A stretch of 64,000 nt of DNA from JAHRAW01 sp965243285 (GCA_965243285.1 OZ251537.1:1488001-1552000); one strand, 5' to 3'. Counted from the first letter of the stretch, positions 26,346-35,463 are shown. Made by a program: numbers and translations. The notes: generated by a model not told the origin, from the sequence alone.

Positions 26346-27110
26346 TTATTCGGCGGCGATTTGGGATTCGAGCACCGCGCGCACCATGCATTCCGCTTGG
26401 CCGGCTAATGCATCGCGGGCGGCGTGTGGGGGGCGCGCCTCGAGCAAGGTGATTTCGGCGATGATGCGCGGCCCGGCCACGGTGGCCCATAGGCTGCGTA
26501 AAAAAGTGATATCGCCGGCGAAGGAATGGCGCGACACGCGGTTTCCCGCGGCGTCGAAGTAGCGGATGGCGGCGGGTTGTAACGCCGCGTCGGCATCTAT
26601 GGCGGCTTGAATCAGGCGCGGCCAAAAGCGGCCGACGGCGCGACCGTCGCTGGTTTTGCCCTCCGGAAACAGCACCACGGCGTGGCCTTTTTTCAAGCAC
26701 GCGCCGAGCTGGGCGACCGCGCGAACGCCGCCGCGACCGCGCTCGATGAACAGCATGCCGGAGCGTCGGAACATCCACCCTAATACCGGCCAGCGCGCGA
26801 TGGCGCTGTCGGCGAGAAAATTGACCGGCCAGCGCGCCCCGAAGGCCACCGCGTCGAACCACGACACATGGTTGGCCAGCAACAACGCGCCGGGCGCAAA
26901 CTCCGCGCCGCGATAGCGCAGGCGCACGCCGAGGGCGGCCGCGGTGAGGCCATGCCAGCGCCTGGCCAGGTGCGTGAAACGGCGCTGATGCGGCGCCCCG
27001 GCCACGGCGCAAATCACCACGCCGAGGGCGACCACCACGGCCGCCAGCGCCACACGCATGATGCCGAGCGCTATGCGCATCGAATAACGAGCCGGATTTG
27101 CGAGCGGCAA
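26346..27110 (-). CDS. 1-acyl-sn-glycerol-3-phosphate acyltransferase family protein
   Basis: A 254-residue PlsC-superfamily membrane acyltransferase. An N-terminal membrane segment (about 15-38) precedes the catalytic box LLLANHVSWFD (HxxxxD variant NHVSWFD, near residue 80), the acceptor-binding box MLFIERGRGG, and the third box VVLFPEGKTSDG. The C-terminal part has the FAGDITFLRSLWATV pattern common in lyso-ornithine/lyso-PA acyltransferases. It probably acylates a lysophospholipid in the inner membrane; whether it is the main PlsC or the OlsA-like type cannot be decided. Start at ATG 27110 or 27080; neither has a clear ribosome site. Confidence 0.85.
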   Translation of the reverse strand: MPLANPARYSMRIALGIMRVALAAVVVALGVVICAVAGAPHQRRFTHLARRWHGLTAAALGVRLRYRGAEFAPGALLLANHVSWFDAVAFGARWPVNFLADSAIARWPVLGWMFRRSGMLFIERGRGGVRAVAQLGACLKKGHAVVLFPEGKTSDGRAVGRFWPRLIQAAIDADAALQPAAIRYFDAAGNRVSRHSFAGDITFLRSLWATVAGPRIIAEITLLEARPPHAARDALAGQAECMVRAVLESQIAAE

Positions 27111-27157
27111 TGACGACCTGCCGACGGCAACAGCGCCGACTAGTCCGATCGGCTCGA

Positions 27158-28501
27158 CTAAAGAATGTAGCGCGACAAATCTTGGTCTTCCACCAAATCG
27201 CGCAGATGTTGGTCCACATAGGCCTCGTCCACCGCGACTTTTTGCCCGGATTTATCGGCCGCCGCGAATGAAATGGATTCCAACAGGCGCTCCATCACGG
27301 TGTGCAAGCGGCGGGCGCCGATATTCTCGGTTTGCTCGTTCACTTGCCAAGCCGCTTGGGCGATGCGCCGCACGCCGCCGGCGGTGAATTTTAGGCGCAC
27401 GCCTTCGGTGGCCATCAGCGCTCGATATTGCTCGGTCAACGAGGCGTTCGGTTCGGTCAAAATGCGCACGAAATCCTCGCTGGTCAACGCCGCCAGTTCG
27501 ACGCGGATGGGCAACCGCCCTTGTAACTCAGGGATCAGGTCGGAAGGTTTGGTGAGTTGGAAGGCGCCGGCGGCGATGAACAAAATGTGCTCGGTTTTTA
27601 TCACGCCGTACTTGGTGGATACGGTGGTGCCCTCCACCAGCGGCAGCAAATCGCGCTGCACGCCCTCGCGGGATACATCGGCGCCGCCGTTGCCGTGGGC
27701 ATGGCGGCCGACTATTTTGTCCAGCTCATCGAGGAAAACAATGCCGTGCTGCTCGACGCGTTCGATGGCGGATTGCTTGATATCTTCGTCGTTTACGAGT
27801 TTGGATGCCTCCTCCTCGGTGAGCAGGCGCAGCGCCTCCGCGACCCGAACCTTGCGCTGGCGGGTTTTCTGGCTACCCATGCTCTGAAACATGCCCTGTA
27901 ATTGGCTGGTCATTTCCTCCATGCCCGGCGGCGCGAAAATTTCCACGCCCACCGATGAAGCGCCGACCTCGATTTCCACCTCTTTGTCCTTCAATTTGCC
28001 CTCGCGCAGCAATTTGCGGAAGCGCTGACGCGCCGCGCCGTCGGTTTTTTCCCGCGTTTTATCGGCCTTGCGCGACTCGCCGCGCGGCGGCGGCAGCAGC
28101 AAATCCAGCACCTCCTCTTCGGCCGCGTCCTCGGCCAGGGCGCGGACTTTTTCCATCGCGCTTTGGCGCATCATGGCCACCGCCATATCGGCCAAATCGC
28201 GGATGATGGAATCCACCTCGCGCCCGACATAACCGACCTCGGTAAACTTGGTGGCTTCCACTTTGATGAACGGCGCGTTGGCGAGTTTCGCCAGACGGCG
28301 GGAAATTTCGGTCTTGCCGACCCCGGTGGGGCCGATCATCAAAATATTCTTCGGCGTGATTTCACCGCGCAAAGCTTCGTCCACTTGGCTGCGGCGCCAG
28401 CGATTCCGCAACGCGATGGCGACCGAGCGCTTGGCTTTTTGCTGCCCGATGATGTGCTGGTCGAGTTCCTCGACAATTTCCCTGGGAGTCATTTCAGTCA
28501 T
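27158..28501 (-). CDS. hslU: ATP-dependent protease ATPase subunit HslU
   Basis: HslU is the AAA+ unfoldase of the HslUV protease. The 447-residue protein begins MTEMTPREIVEELDQHIIGQQKAKRSVAIALRNRWRR, nearly identical to E. coli, and has the Walker A GPTGVGKTE, the pore region KFTEVGYVGREVDS, Walker B IVFLDELDKI, and the sensor regions GRLPIRVELAAL and GARRLHTVMERLLE. The C-terminus DQDLSRYIL is the conserved tail that docks into HslV. A TTG 15 bases upstream would add five residues, but the ATG is the conserved start. It follows hslV by 11 bases. Confidence 0.97.
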   Translation of the reverse strand: MTEMTPREIVEELDQHIIGQQKAKRSVAIALRNRWRRSQVDEALRGEITPKNILMIGPTGVGKTEISRRLAKLANAPFIKVEATKFTEVGYVGREVDSIIRDLADMAVAMMRQSAMEKVRALAEDAAEEEVLDLLLPPPRGESRKADKTREKTDGAARQRFRKLLREGKLKDKEVEIEVGASSVGVEIFAPPGMEEMTSQLQGMFQSMGSQKTRQRKVRVAEALRLLTEEEASKLVNDEDIKQSAIERVEQHGIVFLDELDKIVGRHAHGNGGADVSREGVQRDLLPLVEGTTVSTKYGVIKTEHILFIAAGAFQLTKPSDLIPELQGRLPIRVELAALTSEDFVRILTEPNASLTEQYRALMATEGVRLKFTAGGVRRIAQAAWQVNEQTENIGARRLHTVMERLLESISFAAADKSGQKVAVDEAYVDQHLRDLVEDQDLSRYIL

Positions 28502-28512
28502 GGCGGCGGCTT

Positions 28513-29052
28513 TCAATAATCGAGTTGTTCGATGGTGAGTTGATCGTTGGTGTAGATGCAGATTCGCCCGGCGATGCCGAGGCCTTTCGAGACGATGTCG
28601 CTGGCTTGCAGCTCGGTGTTTTCCAGCAACGCCAGCGCCGCCGCTTTGGCGTAGGCGCCGCCGGAGCCCACCGCCATCACGCCGTGTTCCGGCTCGATGA
28701 CATCGCCGACGCCGGAAATGATGAGCGAGGCTTCGCGGTCGGCCACCGTCAGCAGCGCCTCCAACCGCCGCAGCATGCGGTCGGTGCGCCAGTCCTTGGC
28801 CATTTCCACGGCGGCGCGCACTAATTGCCCTTGGTGTTTATCCAACTGCCCCTCGAAGCGCTCGAACAACGCAAAGGCGTCGGCGGTGCTGCCGGCAAAA
28901 CCGGCCAGCACTTGCCCGTTGTGCAGGCGCCGCACCTTGCGCACATTGCTCTTCATGATGGTGTCGCCGACCGTGGCTTGGCCATCGCCGCCGATGACGA
29001 CCTGATTGCCGCGCCGCACCGACAAAATAGTGGTGCCTCTGAGTGGTTTCAT
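28513..29052 (-). CDS. hslV: ATP-dependent protease proteolytic subunit HslV
   Basis: HslV is the proteasome-like threonine protease that partners HslU. The 179-residue precursor has the short leader MKPLRG followed by TTILSVRRGNQVVIGGDGQ; the first Thr becomes the catalytic N-terminal residue after cleavage. Further signatures are VRKVRRLHNGQVLAGFAGSTADAFALFERFE and the conserved MAVGSGGAYAKAAALALLE. Length is normal. It is the first gene of the hslVU pair. I looked for a sigma-32 promoter in the 180 bases upstream and found none that is convincing. Confidence 0.97.
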   Translation of the reverse strand: MKPLRGTTILSVRRGNQVVIGGDGQATVGDTIMKSNVRKVRRLHNGQVLAGFAGSTADAFALFERFEGQLDKHQGQLVRAAVEMAKDWRTDRMLRRLEALLTVADREASLIISGVGDVIEPEHGVMAVGSGGAYAKAAALALLENTELQASDIVSKGLGIAGRICIYTNDQLTIEQLDY

Positions 29053-29231
29053 GGTGCGCTCTGTGGGAAATAATGCGCTCGAGGAGCCGCGGCGCTGGCG
29101 TTTTTCCCAACCCAGGCCTAGGGCTGCGATGGCGATGGCAACGGCGAGCAGTTTGCGCTGATTTAATCCGCAGACGCGCTGCTTTTGGGCGGTGACCGCC
29201 GGCTAACGCTGCGCTTGGGCGACGGCAACCT

Positions 29232-29708
29232 TTATTTGACCAGCGTGAGGTGGGTTGCCGTCCGCCGTCGCGGCTTGGCCGTCGGTTTGGGCCGCGATGG
29301 CGCCGGGCGCTTGGGCTCAGGCTTGGCGGCGAAATCAAAACTCGGCGGCGGCACGCGACCGCTGCCGTCGGCGTGGAAGAAAATGCCCTGGCCGTTTTCG
29401 CGGCAGTAGATCGCCAGCACCGCCGGCACCGGCACGCACACCTCAAATGTCTGGCCATCGAAGCGCGCTGAGAACAGCACATAGTGATCGCCGATTTCCA
29501 GCCGCCGCACGGCTTGCGGGTCGATGCTCAAGGAAATGCGCCCAGCCTCGAGCATGGCGGTGGGCAACGCCACTTCCTCAGCGCCGACATCCACCAGTAA
29601 TTGGGGGGTTAAGTGATGGTCGAGCGCCCACCGATAGATGGCCCGCAGCAGATAGGGCTTGGTGGTCACCGCCTCCGCCTGCGGAGGGAGTTTTGCACTG
29701 GCGGCCAT
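29232..29708 (-). CDS. sspB: ClpXP protease specificity-enhancing factor SspB
   Basis: SspB tethers ssrA-tagged proteins to ClpXP. The 158-residue protein shows the family opening KPYLLRAIYRWALDHHLTPQLLVDV, then ISLSIDPQAVRRLEIGD, FDGQTFEVCVPVPAVLAIYCRENGQGIFF, and the C-terminal ClpX-binding tail ending HLTLVK (LRVVK-like in E. coli). A basic Pro/Lys/Arg-rich linker separates the domain from the tail, as expected. It follows sspA by 28 bases, the standard pair. Confidence 0.94.
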   Translation of the reverse strand: MAASAKLPPQAEAVTTKPYLLRAIYRWALDHHLTPQLLVDVGAEEVALPTAMLEAGRISLSIDPQAVRRLEIGDHYVLFSARFDGQTFEVCVPVPAVLAIYCRENGQGIFFHADGSGRVPPPSFDFAAKPEPKRPAPSRPKPTAKPRRRTATHLTLVK

Positions 29709-29736
29709 GTTTGTTACGCAGGCGGCGCGGCTAAAC

Positions 29737-30396
29737 TCAACTGCGCCGCAACTCGATTTCCTGGGGGCTCAAGCTGCGCAAGAAGGCGCGCCGCGTGAAC
29801 ATACGCTTGCCGTACCCCAACAACGCGTCGGCCTGGCGCCGCGGCAACTCGATGCCAAGCGCCGGCAAGCGCCACAGCAACGGCGTGATATACGCGTCCG
29901 CCAAAGTGTATTCGGCGCCGCTGAAAAATAAATTTTCGGCGAACAAAGGCGACAGCGCCAACAAGCCGTCATGGATCTCGCGCTTCAATTCGTCGGCGAG
30001 GTCGGCGTGGGCGTCTTCGAGCGCGCTGATCGGCTGCAGCCAATCATTGTTCAGCCGTGAGATGGCCAGCCGCGTCTTGGCACGGGCGATGGGCTCCACC
30101 GGCATCAGCGGCGGATGGGGAAAGCGCTCGTCCAAATATTCGATGATAACCGCGGCGTTATGCAAGACTAGGTCTCGATCTTGCAGAATCGGCGTCTCGC
30201 CATAGGGGTTGAGCTCGCCGAGCCGCGCCGGGTCGTCGCCGGCGGCGATATATTCGACGCGGCACTCGACGCCTTTTTCCTGCAGGATGATGCGGCAACA
30301 ATGGCTGAACACGCAGGTCGGGCCCGATAACAAGGTGGTGCTCGGGTGCCGCGCGGTCAACGGGTTGTGGTGGGGGTTTGATTCGAGAAGTGCCAT
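29737..30396 (-). CDS. sspA: Stringent starvation protein A (GST fold, RNA polymerase-associated)
   Basis: A 219-residue glutathione-S-transferase-fold protein. The thioredoxin-like half shows TLLSGPTCVFSHCCRIILQEKGVECRVEYI and ELNPYGETPILQDRDLVLHNAAVIIEYLDERFPHPPLMP; the helical half contains KREIHDGLLALSPLF. This pattern is that of SspA, which binds RNA polymerase and affects stationary-phase and stress transcription rather than acting as a GST. The petABC-sspA-sspB order on one strand is characteristic of gammaproteobacteria and supports the call over a generic GST. Confidence 0.94.
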   Translation of the reverse strand: MALLESNPHHNPLTARHPSTTLLSGPTCVFSHCCRIILQEKGVECRVEYIAAGDDPARLGELNPYGETPILQDRDLVLHNAAVIIEYLDERFPHPPLMPVEPIARAKTRLAISRLNNDWLQPISALEDAHADLADELKREIHDGLLALSPLFAENLFFSGAEYTLADAYITPLLWRLPALGIELPRRQADALLGYGKRMFTRRAFLRSLSPQEIELRRS

Positions 30397-30436
30397 GGAG
30401 TTTGGGGAAGATAGCCGAAAAACAAGCGGTTGCGGG

Positions 30437-31231
30437 TTAGTGGATGTCGCGCCAGTATTCTTTTTTCAGTTGATAGGCCACGGCCGCGAATAGGCTCAGA
30501 AAAATCATCACCCATAGGCCGTAGCGAATGCGCGTCATCTTCACCGGCTCGCCGAGGTATACCAAAAAGTTGGTTAAATCCTGCGCCGCTTGGTCGTATT
30601 CCTCGACCGTCATTTTTCCGGCGCTGACTGGCTCGAAATAATCCAGCACTTCGCGTTCGGCGCCGTCTTCATCGATTTCGGTCTTGAAAATGGCGCGCTG
30701 CAGCCCTTGCAATTCGTGCATGGCGTGCGGCATGGCGACATTTTCGAAAATCACATTATTCCAGCCGCTGGGGGAATTTTCGTCCAGATAAAAGGCGCGA
30801 AAATAGTTATACAGCCACTGCGGGCCGCGCAAGCGGGCGATTAGGGATAAATCCGGCGGCGCCACGCCGAACCATTGTTCGGCCAAATCGGCCGGCATGG
30901 TGGTCTCCATGGGGTCGCCGATTTTCTCGCCGGCGAACATCATGCTGCGCTCCACCAACGCCGGCGGAATGTCGAGATCTTGCGCCATGCGGTTGTAGCG
31001 CATGAACTTGGCACTGTGGCATGACAGGCAATAATTGACGAACAATTTGGCGCCGTGTTGCAGCGACGGTTTATCAGCCAGCGAGGCGGTGTACGCTGCC
31101 ATGGTCATTTTCTCGGCGGCGGCGGCGTGGGCGATGGTGGGCGATAAAGCCAGCGTGAGCATGGCCGTCAGCGCCGCCAGATTCGGCCTATTCGGCCTAT
31201 TTAACATGTTCAACATGGCGGCGCGCATCAT
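30437..31231 (-). CDS. petC: Cytochrome c1 subunit of the bc1 complex
   Basis: Membrane-anchored cytochrome of ubiquinol:cytochrome c reductase. The 264-residue precursor has a signal peptide (LAALTAMLTLALSPTIAHA), the heme attachment site CLSCH, the axial Met region VAMPHAMHELQG, and a C-terminal membrane anchor (YGLWVMIFLSLFAAVAY) followed by a basic tail. Its ATG 31231 overlaps the petB stop as ATGA, so translation is coupled. The same frame stays open far upstream across petB, but that part is only the shadow of cytochrome b. It receives electrons from the Rieske protein and passes them to a soluble cytochrome. Confidence 0.96.
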   Translation of the reverse strand: MMRAAMLNMLNRPNRPNLAALTAMLTLALSPTIAHAAAAEKMTMAAYTASLADKPSLQHGAKLFVNYCLSCHSAKFMRYNRMAQDLDIPPALVERSMMFAGEKIGDPMETTMPADLAEQWFGVAPPDLSLIARLRGPQWLYNYFRAFYLDENSPSGWNNVIFENVAMPHAMHELQGLQRAIFKTEIDEDGAEREVLDYFEPVSAGKMTVEEYDQAAQDLTNFLVYLGEPVKMTRIRYGLWVMIFLSLFAAVAYQLKKEYWRDIH

Positions 31232-32526
31232 GTCACCCGCTGCGGCAGCGGTTTGCTGTGGCCGAGTTTGCTGTAGATGGGCATGAGCAAAAAATAGCCG
31301 AAATACAGCACCGTGAAGAGTTGCGACAGCCAGGTGAGGCGCGCCGTCGGCGGCTGCGTGCCGAGATAGCCCAGGGCCACGAAGGACACCGCGAATACGC
31401 CGAGCGCCAGTTTGCACTGCCAACTTTTGTAGCGCACGGATTTTACCGGGCTGCGGTCTAACCACGGCAGAAAGAAGAACAACAACAGCGCCGCGAACAT
31501 GGCTAACACGCCCCACACTTGGGTGCCGGCGAAACTCGGCACGGCGCGCAAAATCGCATAATACGGGGTGAAATACCACACCGGGGCGATGTGTTCGGGG
31601 GTTTTGAGCGGATTGGCGGGCTCGAAATTGGGTTGTTCGAGGAAATAGCCGCCCATTTCCGGCATAAAAAACACCACCGCGAAGAAAATCGCCAAAAATA
31701 TCACGATGCCGAAGGTGTCCTTGACGGTGTAATAGGGGTGGAACGGGATGCCGTCCGCCGGCGCGGTTTTGCTCCACGCATTGCCCTTGGGGCCGTCTTT
31801 GATTTCGATGCCGTCGGGGTTGTTGGAGCCGACCTTGTGCAGCGACACGATGTGCAGATAGACTAGCCCTACGAGCAAAAACGGCACCAAATAATGCAGC
31901 GCGTAGAAGCGGTTTAAGGTGATGTCGGAGATGACATAGTCGCCGCGAATCCACTCCGCCAGCCATGGCCCCACCCACGGAATGGCATCGAACAAATTGA
32001 CGATAACCTGCGCCCCCCAGTAGGACATCTGCCCCCAGGGCAAGAGGTAGCCGAAAAACGCGGTGGCCATCATGGCGACATAAATCACCATGCCGAAAAT
32101 CCACAGCAATTCGCGCGGGTTTTGATAGGAGCCGTACATCAAGCCGCGAAACATGTGCAGATACACCACGATGAAGAAAAATGACGAGCCGGTGGAATGC
32201 ATATAGCGCACGAACCAGCCGCCCCACACATCGCGCATGATGTATTCCACCGAGGCGAAAGCGTTGGCGGCGTCGGGTTTGTAGTTCATGGCCAGCAGCA
32301 CGCCGGTTATGATTTGCAACACTAACATCAGCGCCGCCAGGCTGCCGAAGAAATACCAAAAATTGAAATTTTTCGGCGCGTAATATTGCGAAAAATGCTC
32401 CTTGAATACCCGGCTGGCGGGAAAACGCGCGTCTATCCAATCGATAAAACCGGTCGAGCGATGCGCGGCGGCGGGCTTGGAGGCGGCGCCCGAAGCGGAA
32501 CTGCGTTTGTTTTGCTCGCCCATCAT
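31228..32526 (-). CDS. petB: Cytochrome b subunit of the bc1 complex
   Basis: Polytopic inner-membrane subunit with two b hemes and the quinol-oxidising and quinone-reducing sites. The four heme histidines are visible as two pairs separated by 13 residues: RYMHSTGSSFFFIVVYLHMF and ALHYLVPFLLVGLVYLH. The Qo-site motif appears as PVWY (APVWYFTPYYAILRAV), the variant common in gamma- and betaproteobacteria. About eight membrane segments fit a 432-residue full-length cytochrome b, not the split b6f type. The N-terminal 25 residues are Ser/Ala-rich. It overlaps both petA and petC by four bases. Confidence 0.97.
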   Translation of the reverse strand: MMGEQNKRSSASGAASKPAAAHRSTGFIDWIDARFPASRVFKEHFSQYYAPKNFNFWYFFGSLAALMLVLQIITGVLLAMNYKPDAANAFASVEYIMRDVWGGWFVRYMHSTGSSFFFIVVYLHMFRGLMYGSYQNPRELLWIFGMVIYVAMMATAFFGYLLPWGQMSYWGAQVIVNLFDAIPWVGPWLAEWIRGDYVISDITLNRFYALHYLVPFLLVGLVYLHIVSLHKVGSNNPDGIEIKDGPKGNAWSKTAPADGIPFHPYYTVKDTFGIVIFLAIFFAVVFFMPEMGGYFLEQPNFEPANPLKTPEHIAPVWYFTPYYAILRAVPSFAGTQVWGVLAMFAALLLFFFLPWLDRSPVKSVRYKSWQCKLALGVFAVSFVALGYLGTQPPTARLTWLSQLFTVLYFGYFLLMPIYSKLGHSKPLPQRVT

Positions 32527-33134
32527 GCGGCTCCTTGATCTGCGGCTTGATCTTCGCCGATGAGAATCACCTGCTCGGACAAATATTTATGCGGCGGCAC
32601 CTCCATGTTGGTCGGCGCTGGCACATTGCGATAGACGCGCCCGGCGAGATCGAAACGCGAGCCGTGGCAGGCGCATAAAAACGCCCCGTCCACCGCGGCC
32701 GATGAATCCGGGCGATATTTGGGCGAGCAGCCGAGGTGGGTGCAGATGCCCACTAACACCAGCACTTCGCGCTTGATGGAGCGATGTTGATTGCGGGCGT
32801 AGGCCGGCTGTTGGTCGCTTTCGGAATGGGGGTCGGCCAGGGAATCGTCCATAGACGGCAAAAAATCCAAGTCGTCTTGCGAGCGGCCGATAATCCACAC
32901 CGGCTTGCCGCGCCACTCCACGGTGATTTGCTGGCCCGGCATAAGGTCGCTGATATCCACCTGCACCGGGGCGCCGGCGGCTTTGGCTTTTTCGCTCGGC
33001 AGCATACTGCCGGCGAATGGCGTGAGCATGGCGGCGGTGCCGGCCAAGCCCATGCCGGTGGTGGCCGCCGTCAACAAGCGCCGCCGCTGGTTATCCACCT
33101 CGCCGCCGGCTGGGTCTTTTTTATCATCGACCAT
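32523..33134 (-). CDS. petA: Rieske iron-sulfur subunit of the bc1 complex
   Basis: The 203-residue protein has a Tat-like N-terminus (NQRRRLLTAATTGMGLAGTAAML), which serves as export signal and membrane anchor. The 2Fe-2S cluster ligands are in box 1 CTHLGC and box 2 CACHGS; PAPTNMEVPPHKY near the end is also typical. It shuttles electrons from quinol at cytochrome b to cytochrome c1. ATG 33134 has a strong ribosome site (AGGAG, 8 bases upstream). It is the first gene of petABC, and the stop overlaps the petB start. Confidence 0.97.
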   Translation of the reverse strand: MVDDKKDPAGGEVDNQRRRLLTAATTGMGLAGTAAMLTPFAGSMLPSEKAKAAGAPVQVDISDLMPGQQITVEWRGKPVWIIGRSQDDLDFLPSMDDSLADPHSESDQQPAYARNQHRSIKREVLVLVGICTHLGCSPKYRPDSSAAVDGAFLCACHGSRFDLAGRVYRNVPAPTNMEVPPHKYLSEQVILIGEDQAADQGAA

Positions 33135-33582
33135 GTTTAATTCTCCTAGACAATGGGGTTACAGGCATTCGGTCGCCGCTACTCCATTGCCCGAGGCGAA
33201 TATTCGCCGCCGCCATGCGCCGCCGCCATTTTGGCTGAGCGATATAAGCGGCGATTCATTTAAAGGGGCAAATGTAAAGGGGCAAATGGGCCGGGCATTT
33301 AATGTTGGGCGATGCGGCGCAACATGCGCAGCCGGCATGAATCGCCAGATGGATGTGCAACTACTCATATATATGAGTCATATGTATGGGTGGTTATATA
33401 TGAGCATGGGTAGCTGAACACTGCGGCGCCGGCGGGCGAGCGCCATAAGATAGGTGTCGGCGGCGGATTATAGCAAAACCGCGCGCCATGCGAGGGGCGA
33501 ATCCAGGCCGATGGACACTCGCCTCGAGCCACAGCGCCTTATCGCCTAAGCCGCCGAATCGCCTTATCGCCTAAGCCGCCAA
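33135..33582. other. Intergenic region upstream of petABC
   Basis: A 448-base gap between divergently placed stop of benE and start of petA. It contains small imperfect repeats only: GGGGCAAATG twice near 33270, ATATATGAGT/ATATGAGCATGGGT units at 33365-33415, and a duplicated CGCCTTATCGCCTAAGCCGCC at 33538-33580. The petABC promoter must lie here, but I see no clear -35/-10 pair and no gene. Confidence 0.6.
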
Positions 33583-34764
33583 TCACCGCCTAACGAGCCG
33601 CCGGTGATCCCACCAATACAATCCGCCGCCGGCCAGCAGCCCCCAAAAAATCGCGCTGATTCCCAACCAATCCACCCCCGACACGCTCACCAAAAAGGTG
33701 ATGATGGCGGCTTCCCTATCGCCGGGATTCGCCAATGCATTTTGTAGCGCGGTGGCCAACACGCCGAGCAAGGCGAGGCCGGCCACCGCGGCGATAACCA
33801 GCGGCGGCGCCATGCCCATAAAGGCCACGGCGTCGCCGGCGGCGCAACCGAAACCGATATACACCAGGCCGGCGACCACCGCGCTCCAATAGCGGCGCCG
33901 CGGCTGCGGATGCGCCTCATCGCCGGCGCAAATCGCGGCGGTGACGGCGGCCAGGTTTATCGCATGGCTGCCGAACGGCGCGGTGGCCACGCTAAATAGC
34001 CCGGTCCAGCGAAACAGCGAAGCGGCCGGCGGCTGGTAGCCGAAACTGCGTAGCACCGCGATGCCGGTGATGTTTTGCGCCGCCATGGTGATGACAAACA
34101 GCGGCAGGGCGATGCCGATGACGGCCGCGAAAGTAAACTCCGGGAATACCGCCACCGGCGTCGCCAGCCGCCACGCCCAGTCGACGGCGGCAGCCTCAGC
34201 GCCGATGAAGCGGGGAATGGCGAGCAGAGCGGCCGCCGCCAGCACTGCCGCCGGCACCGCCAGGGCGCGGTTGATACGCGCCGCCACGGCCCACGCCAGC
34301 ACGATGGGCAAACCCTGCGCCGGCAATCGCCACACCGCTTCCACCGGCGCCAGGCACAGCGGCCACAACACCCCGGCCAACATGGCGCTCGCCAACGGCA
34401 CCGGAATGGCGGCGATGGCGCGCCCCAATCGCCGCCAACAGCCGGCCAGCACGGTCATGGCGCCAGCGACCATAAAGGCGCCGACCGCCACCGCAAAACC
34501 GCCCTCGAAGGGCGCCAAAGTGGCCAAAAATGCCGCCCCCGGCGTGGACCAAGCGGCGCTGATGGGCATGGCGTTTTTCAGGCTCAAAAAAATGCCGCAC
34601 AAGCCCATGGAAATCGACACCGCCATCAACCCCGAGGCCGCCTGCTCGGCGCTCGCCCCGGCGCCGTATAACCCCTGCACGACTATCGCGAAGGAACTGG
34701 CAAAGCCGACAAACGCCGCCAGCACGCCAGCCGAAAACACCCTCACGACGGCGTTATTTTTCAT
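33583..34764 (-). CDS. BenE-family benzoate/H+ symporter-like membrane protein
   Basis: A 393-residue polytopic membrane protein of the BenE family. Supporting stretches are SAGVLAAFVGFASSFAIVVQGL, STPGAAFLATLAP, PVPLASAMLAGVLWPLC, PEFTFAAVIGIALPLFVITMAAQNITGIAVLRSFGY, and the family signature TAPFGSHAINLAAVTAAICAGDEAHP. About twelve hydrophobic segments are visible. The family is named for benzoate uptake, but no benzoate catabolism genes are in the window, so the substrate is unknown. ATG 34764 (MKNNAVVRV) is the natural start; a 12-base tandem repeat immediately upstream keeps the frame open to a TTG at 34830 and would add a PAPS repeat. Confidence 0.87.
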   Translation of the reverse strand: MKNNAVVRVFSAGVLAAFVGFASSFAIVVQGLYGAGASAEQAASGLMAVSISMGLCGIFLSLKNAMPISAAWSTPGAAFLATLAPFEGGFAVAVGAFMVAGAMTVLAGCWRRLGRAIAAIPVPLASAMLAGVLWPLCLAPVEAVWRLPAQGLPIVLAWAVAARINRALAVPAAVLAAAALLAIPRFIGAEAAAVDWAWRLATPVAVFPEFTFAAVIGIALPLFVITMAAQNITGIAVLRSFGYQPPAASLFRWTGLFSVATAPFGSHAINLAAVTAAICAGDEAHPQPRRRYWSAVVAGLVYIGFGCAAGDAVAFMGMAPPLVIAAVAGLALLGVLATALQNALANPGDREAAIITFLVSVSGVDWLGISAIFWGLLAGGGLYWWDHRRLVRR

Positions 34765-34765
34765 G

Positions 34766-34866
34766 GGCAATGGGGCCGGCGATGGGGCCGGTGATGGGGC
34801 CGGTGATGGGGCCGGTGATGGGGCCGGCAATGGGGCGGGTGATGGGGCGGGCGGTGGGCATGGCGG
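34766..34866. repeat. 12-bp tandem repeat at the 5' edge of the BenE-like gene
   Basis: About eight copies of a 12-base unit like GATGGGGCCGGT occupy the space where the promoter or ribosome site would be. No Shine-Dalgarno sequence is left near ATG 34764. Confidence 0.92.
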
Positions 34867-34929
34867 TGGGCTGGTTTAAGTGAGCGTGTTCGGCCGGCCC
34901 TGCGTGATGATGGCACAGTGATTTTGGCG

Positions 34930-34984
34930 CTATTTTCGAGCCCTTTCGAGCATGATTTAACGCTGTGAATATCAAAGATTAAGG
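34930..34984 (+). pseudogene. Decayed partial copy of the SDR gene start
   Basis: This stretch resembles the start region of the SDR gene at 35463-35518: GCATGATTTAACGCTGTGAA aligns with GTATGATTTAAACGCCATGA, and both continue as ATCAAAGAT. Here the frame ends at once (TAA). Similarity continues weakly into GTGATTGGCGATGCC. Mosaic element B lies between the two copies. Confidence 0.65.
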
Positions 34985-35086
34985 TGCCAGCGGCCATGGT
35001 GATTGGCGATGCCAAATGCAACATCAACCACGGTTCGATTAAGGTTTGTCGGGCGCTATTTTTAGGGATTTATCGGGGATTTATCG

Positions 35087-35463
35087 GGGATTTATATACC
35101 AAAATCTGCAGTTCGATTGGCGTTTTTTTGAGGTCAGCGGCTGATTTAAGGGCTGCCTTTGATTTTTGCTTTGCTGTTGATTTTTGCTTTTGATTTGGCT
35201 TTTGATTTGGCTTTCGCTTTGGCTTTTAACGTTCTACTCCACCTTAGCTTTTTCAGAGGAGTCAAATCAGGCGGCTTTATCGCCTAATTTGGTGGGGGGC
35301 TGTTGATGTTGGTCTTTTTGCTTTTGCCTTTAAATCTTCAACTCATTAGCCCAAATGAGGGACTATGTAAAAACCAACAGCCAAATCAAAAACAAGTCAA
35401 CAGCCAAGCCAAAAGCCAAGCCAAAAGCGACAATCAAACTGCAGATTTAAGTATATAAAGCCC
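35087..35463 (+). repeat. Intergenic mosaic element, copy B, with terminal inverted repeats
   Basis: This copy has both ends. The left end reads GGGATTTATATACC then AAAATCTGCAGTTCGATT; the right end is its inverse, AACTGCAGATTTAAGTATAT then AAAGCCC. Inside are the GAGGTCAGCGGCTGATTT block, T-rich GGCTTTT-like heptamers, a hairpin around GGAGTC, a second hairpin with arms AAATCAGGCG and CGCCTAATTT, and A-rich AAAAGCC heptamers. GGGATTTAT is also repeated three times with an 11-base period at the left edge (35065-35095). It has no coding capacity, so if mobile it is non-autonomous. It ends 35 bases before the SDR start. Confidence 0.82.

Noticed and set aside
29053..29231. Sigma-32 promoter of hslVU
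   Set aside because: Expected from known biology, but no sequence close to CTTGAAA and CCCCAT with proper spacing is visible.
30437..32440. A 667-codon open frame on the minus strand
   Set aside because: Only its last 264 codons are a gene (cytochrome c1). The upstream part is the out-of-frame shadow of cytochrome b.
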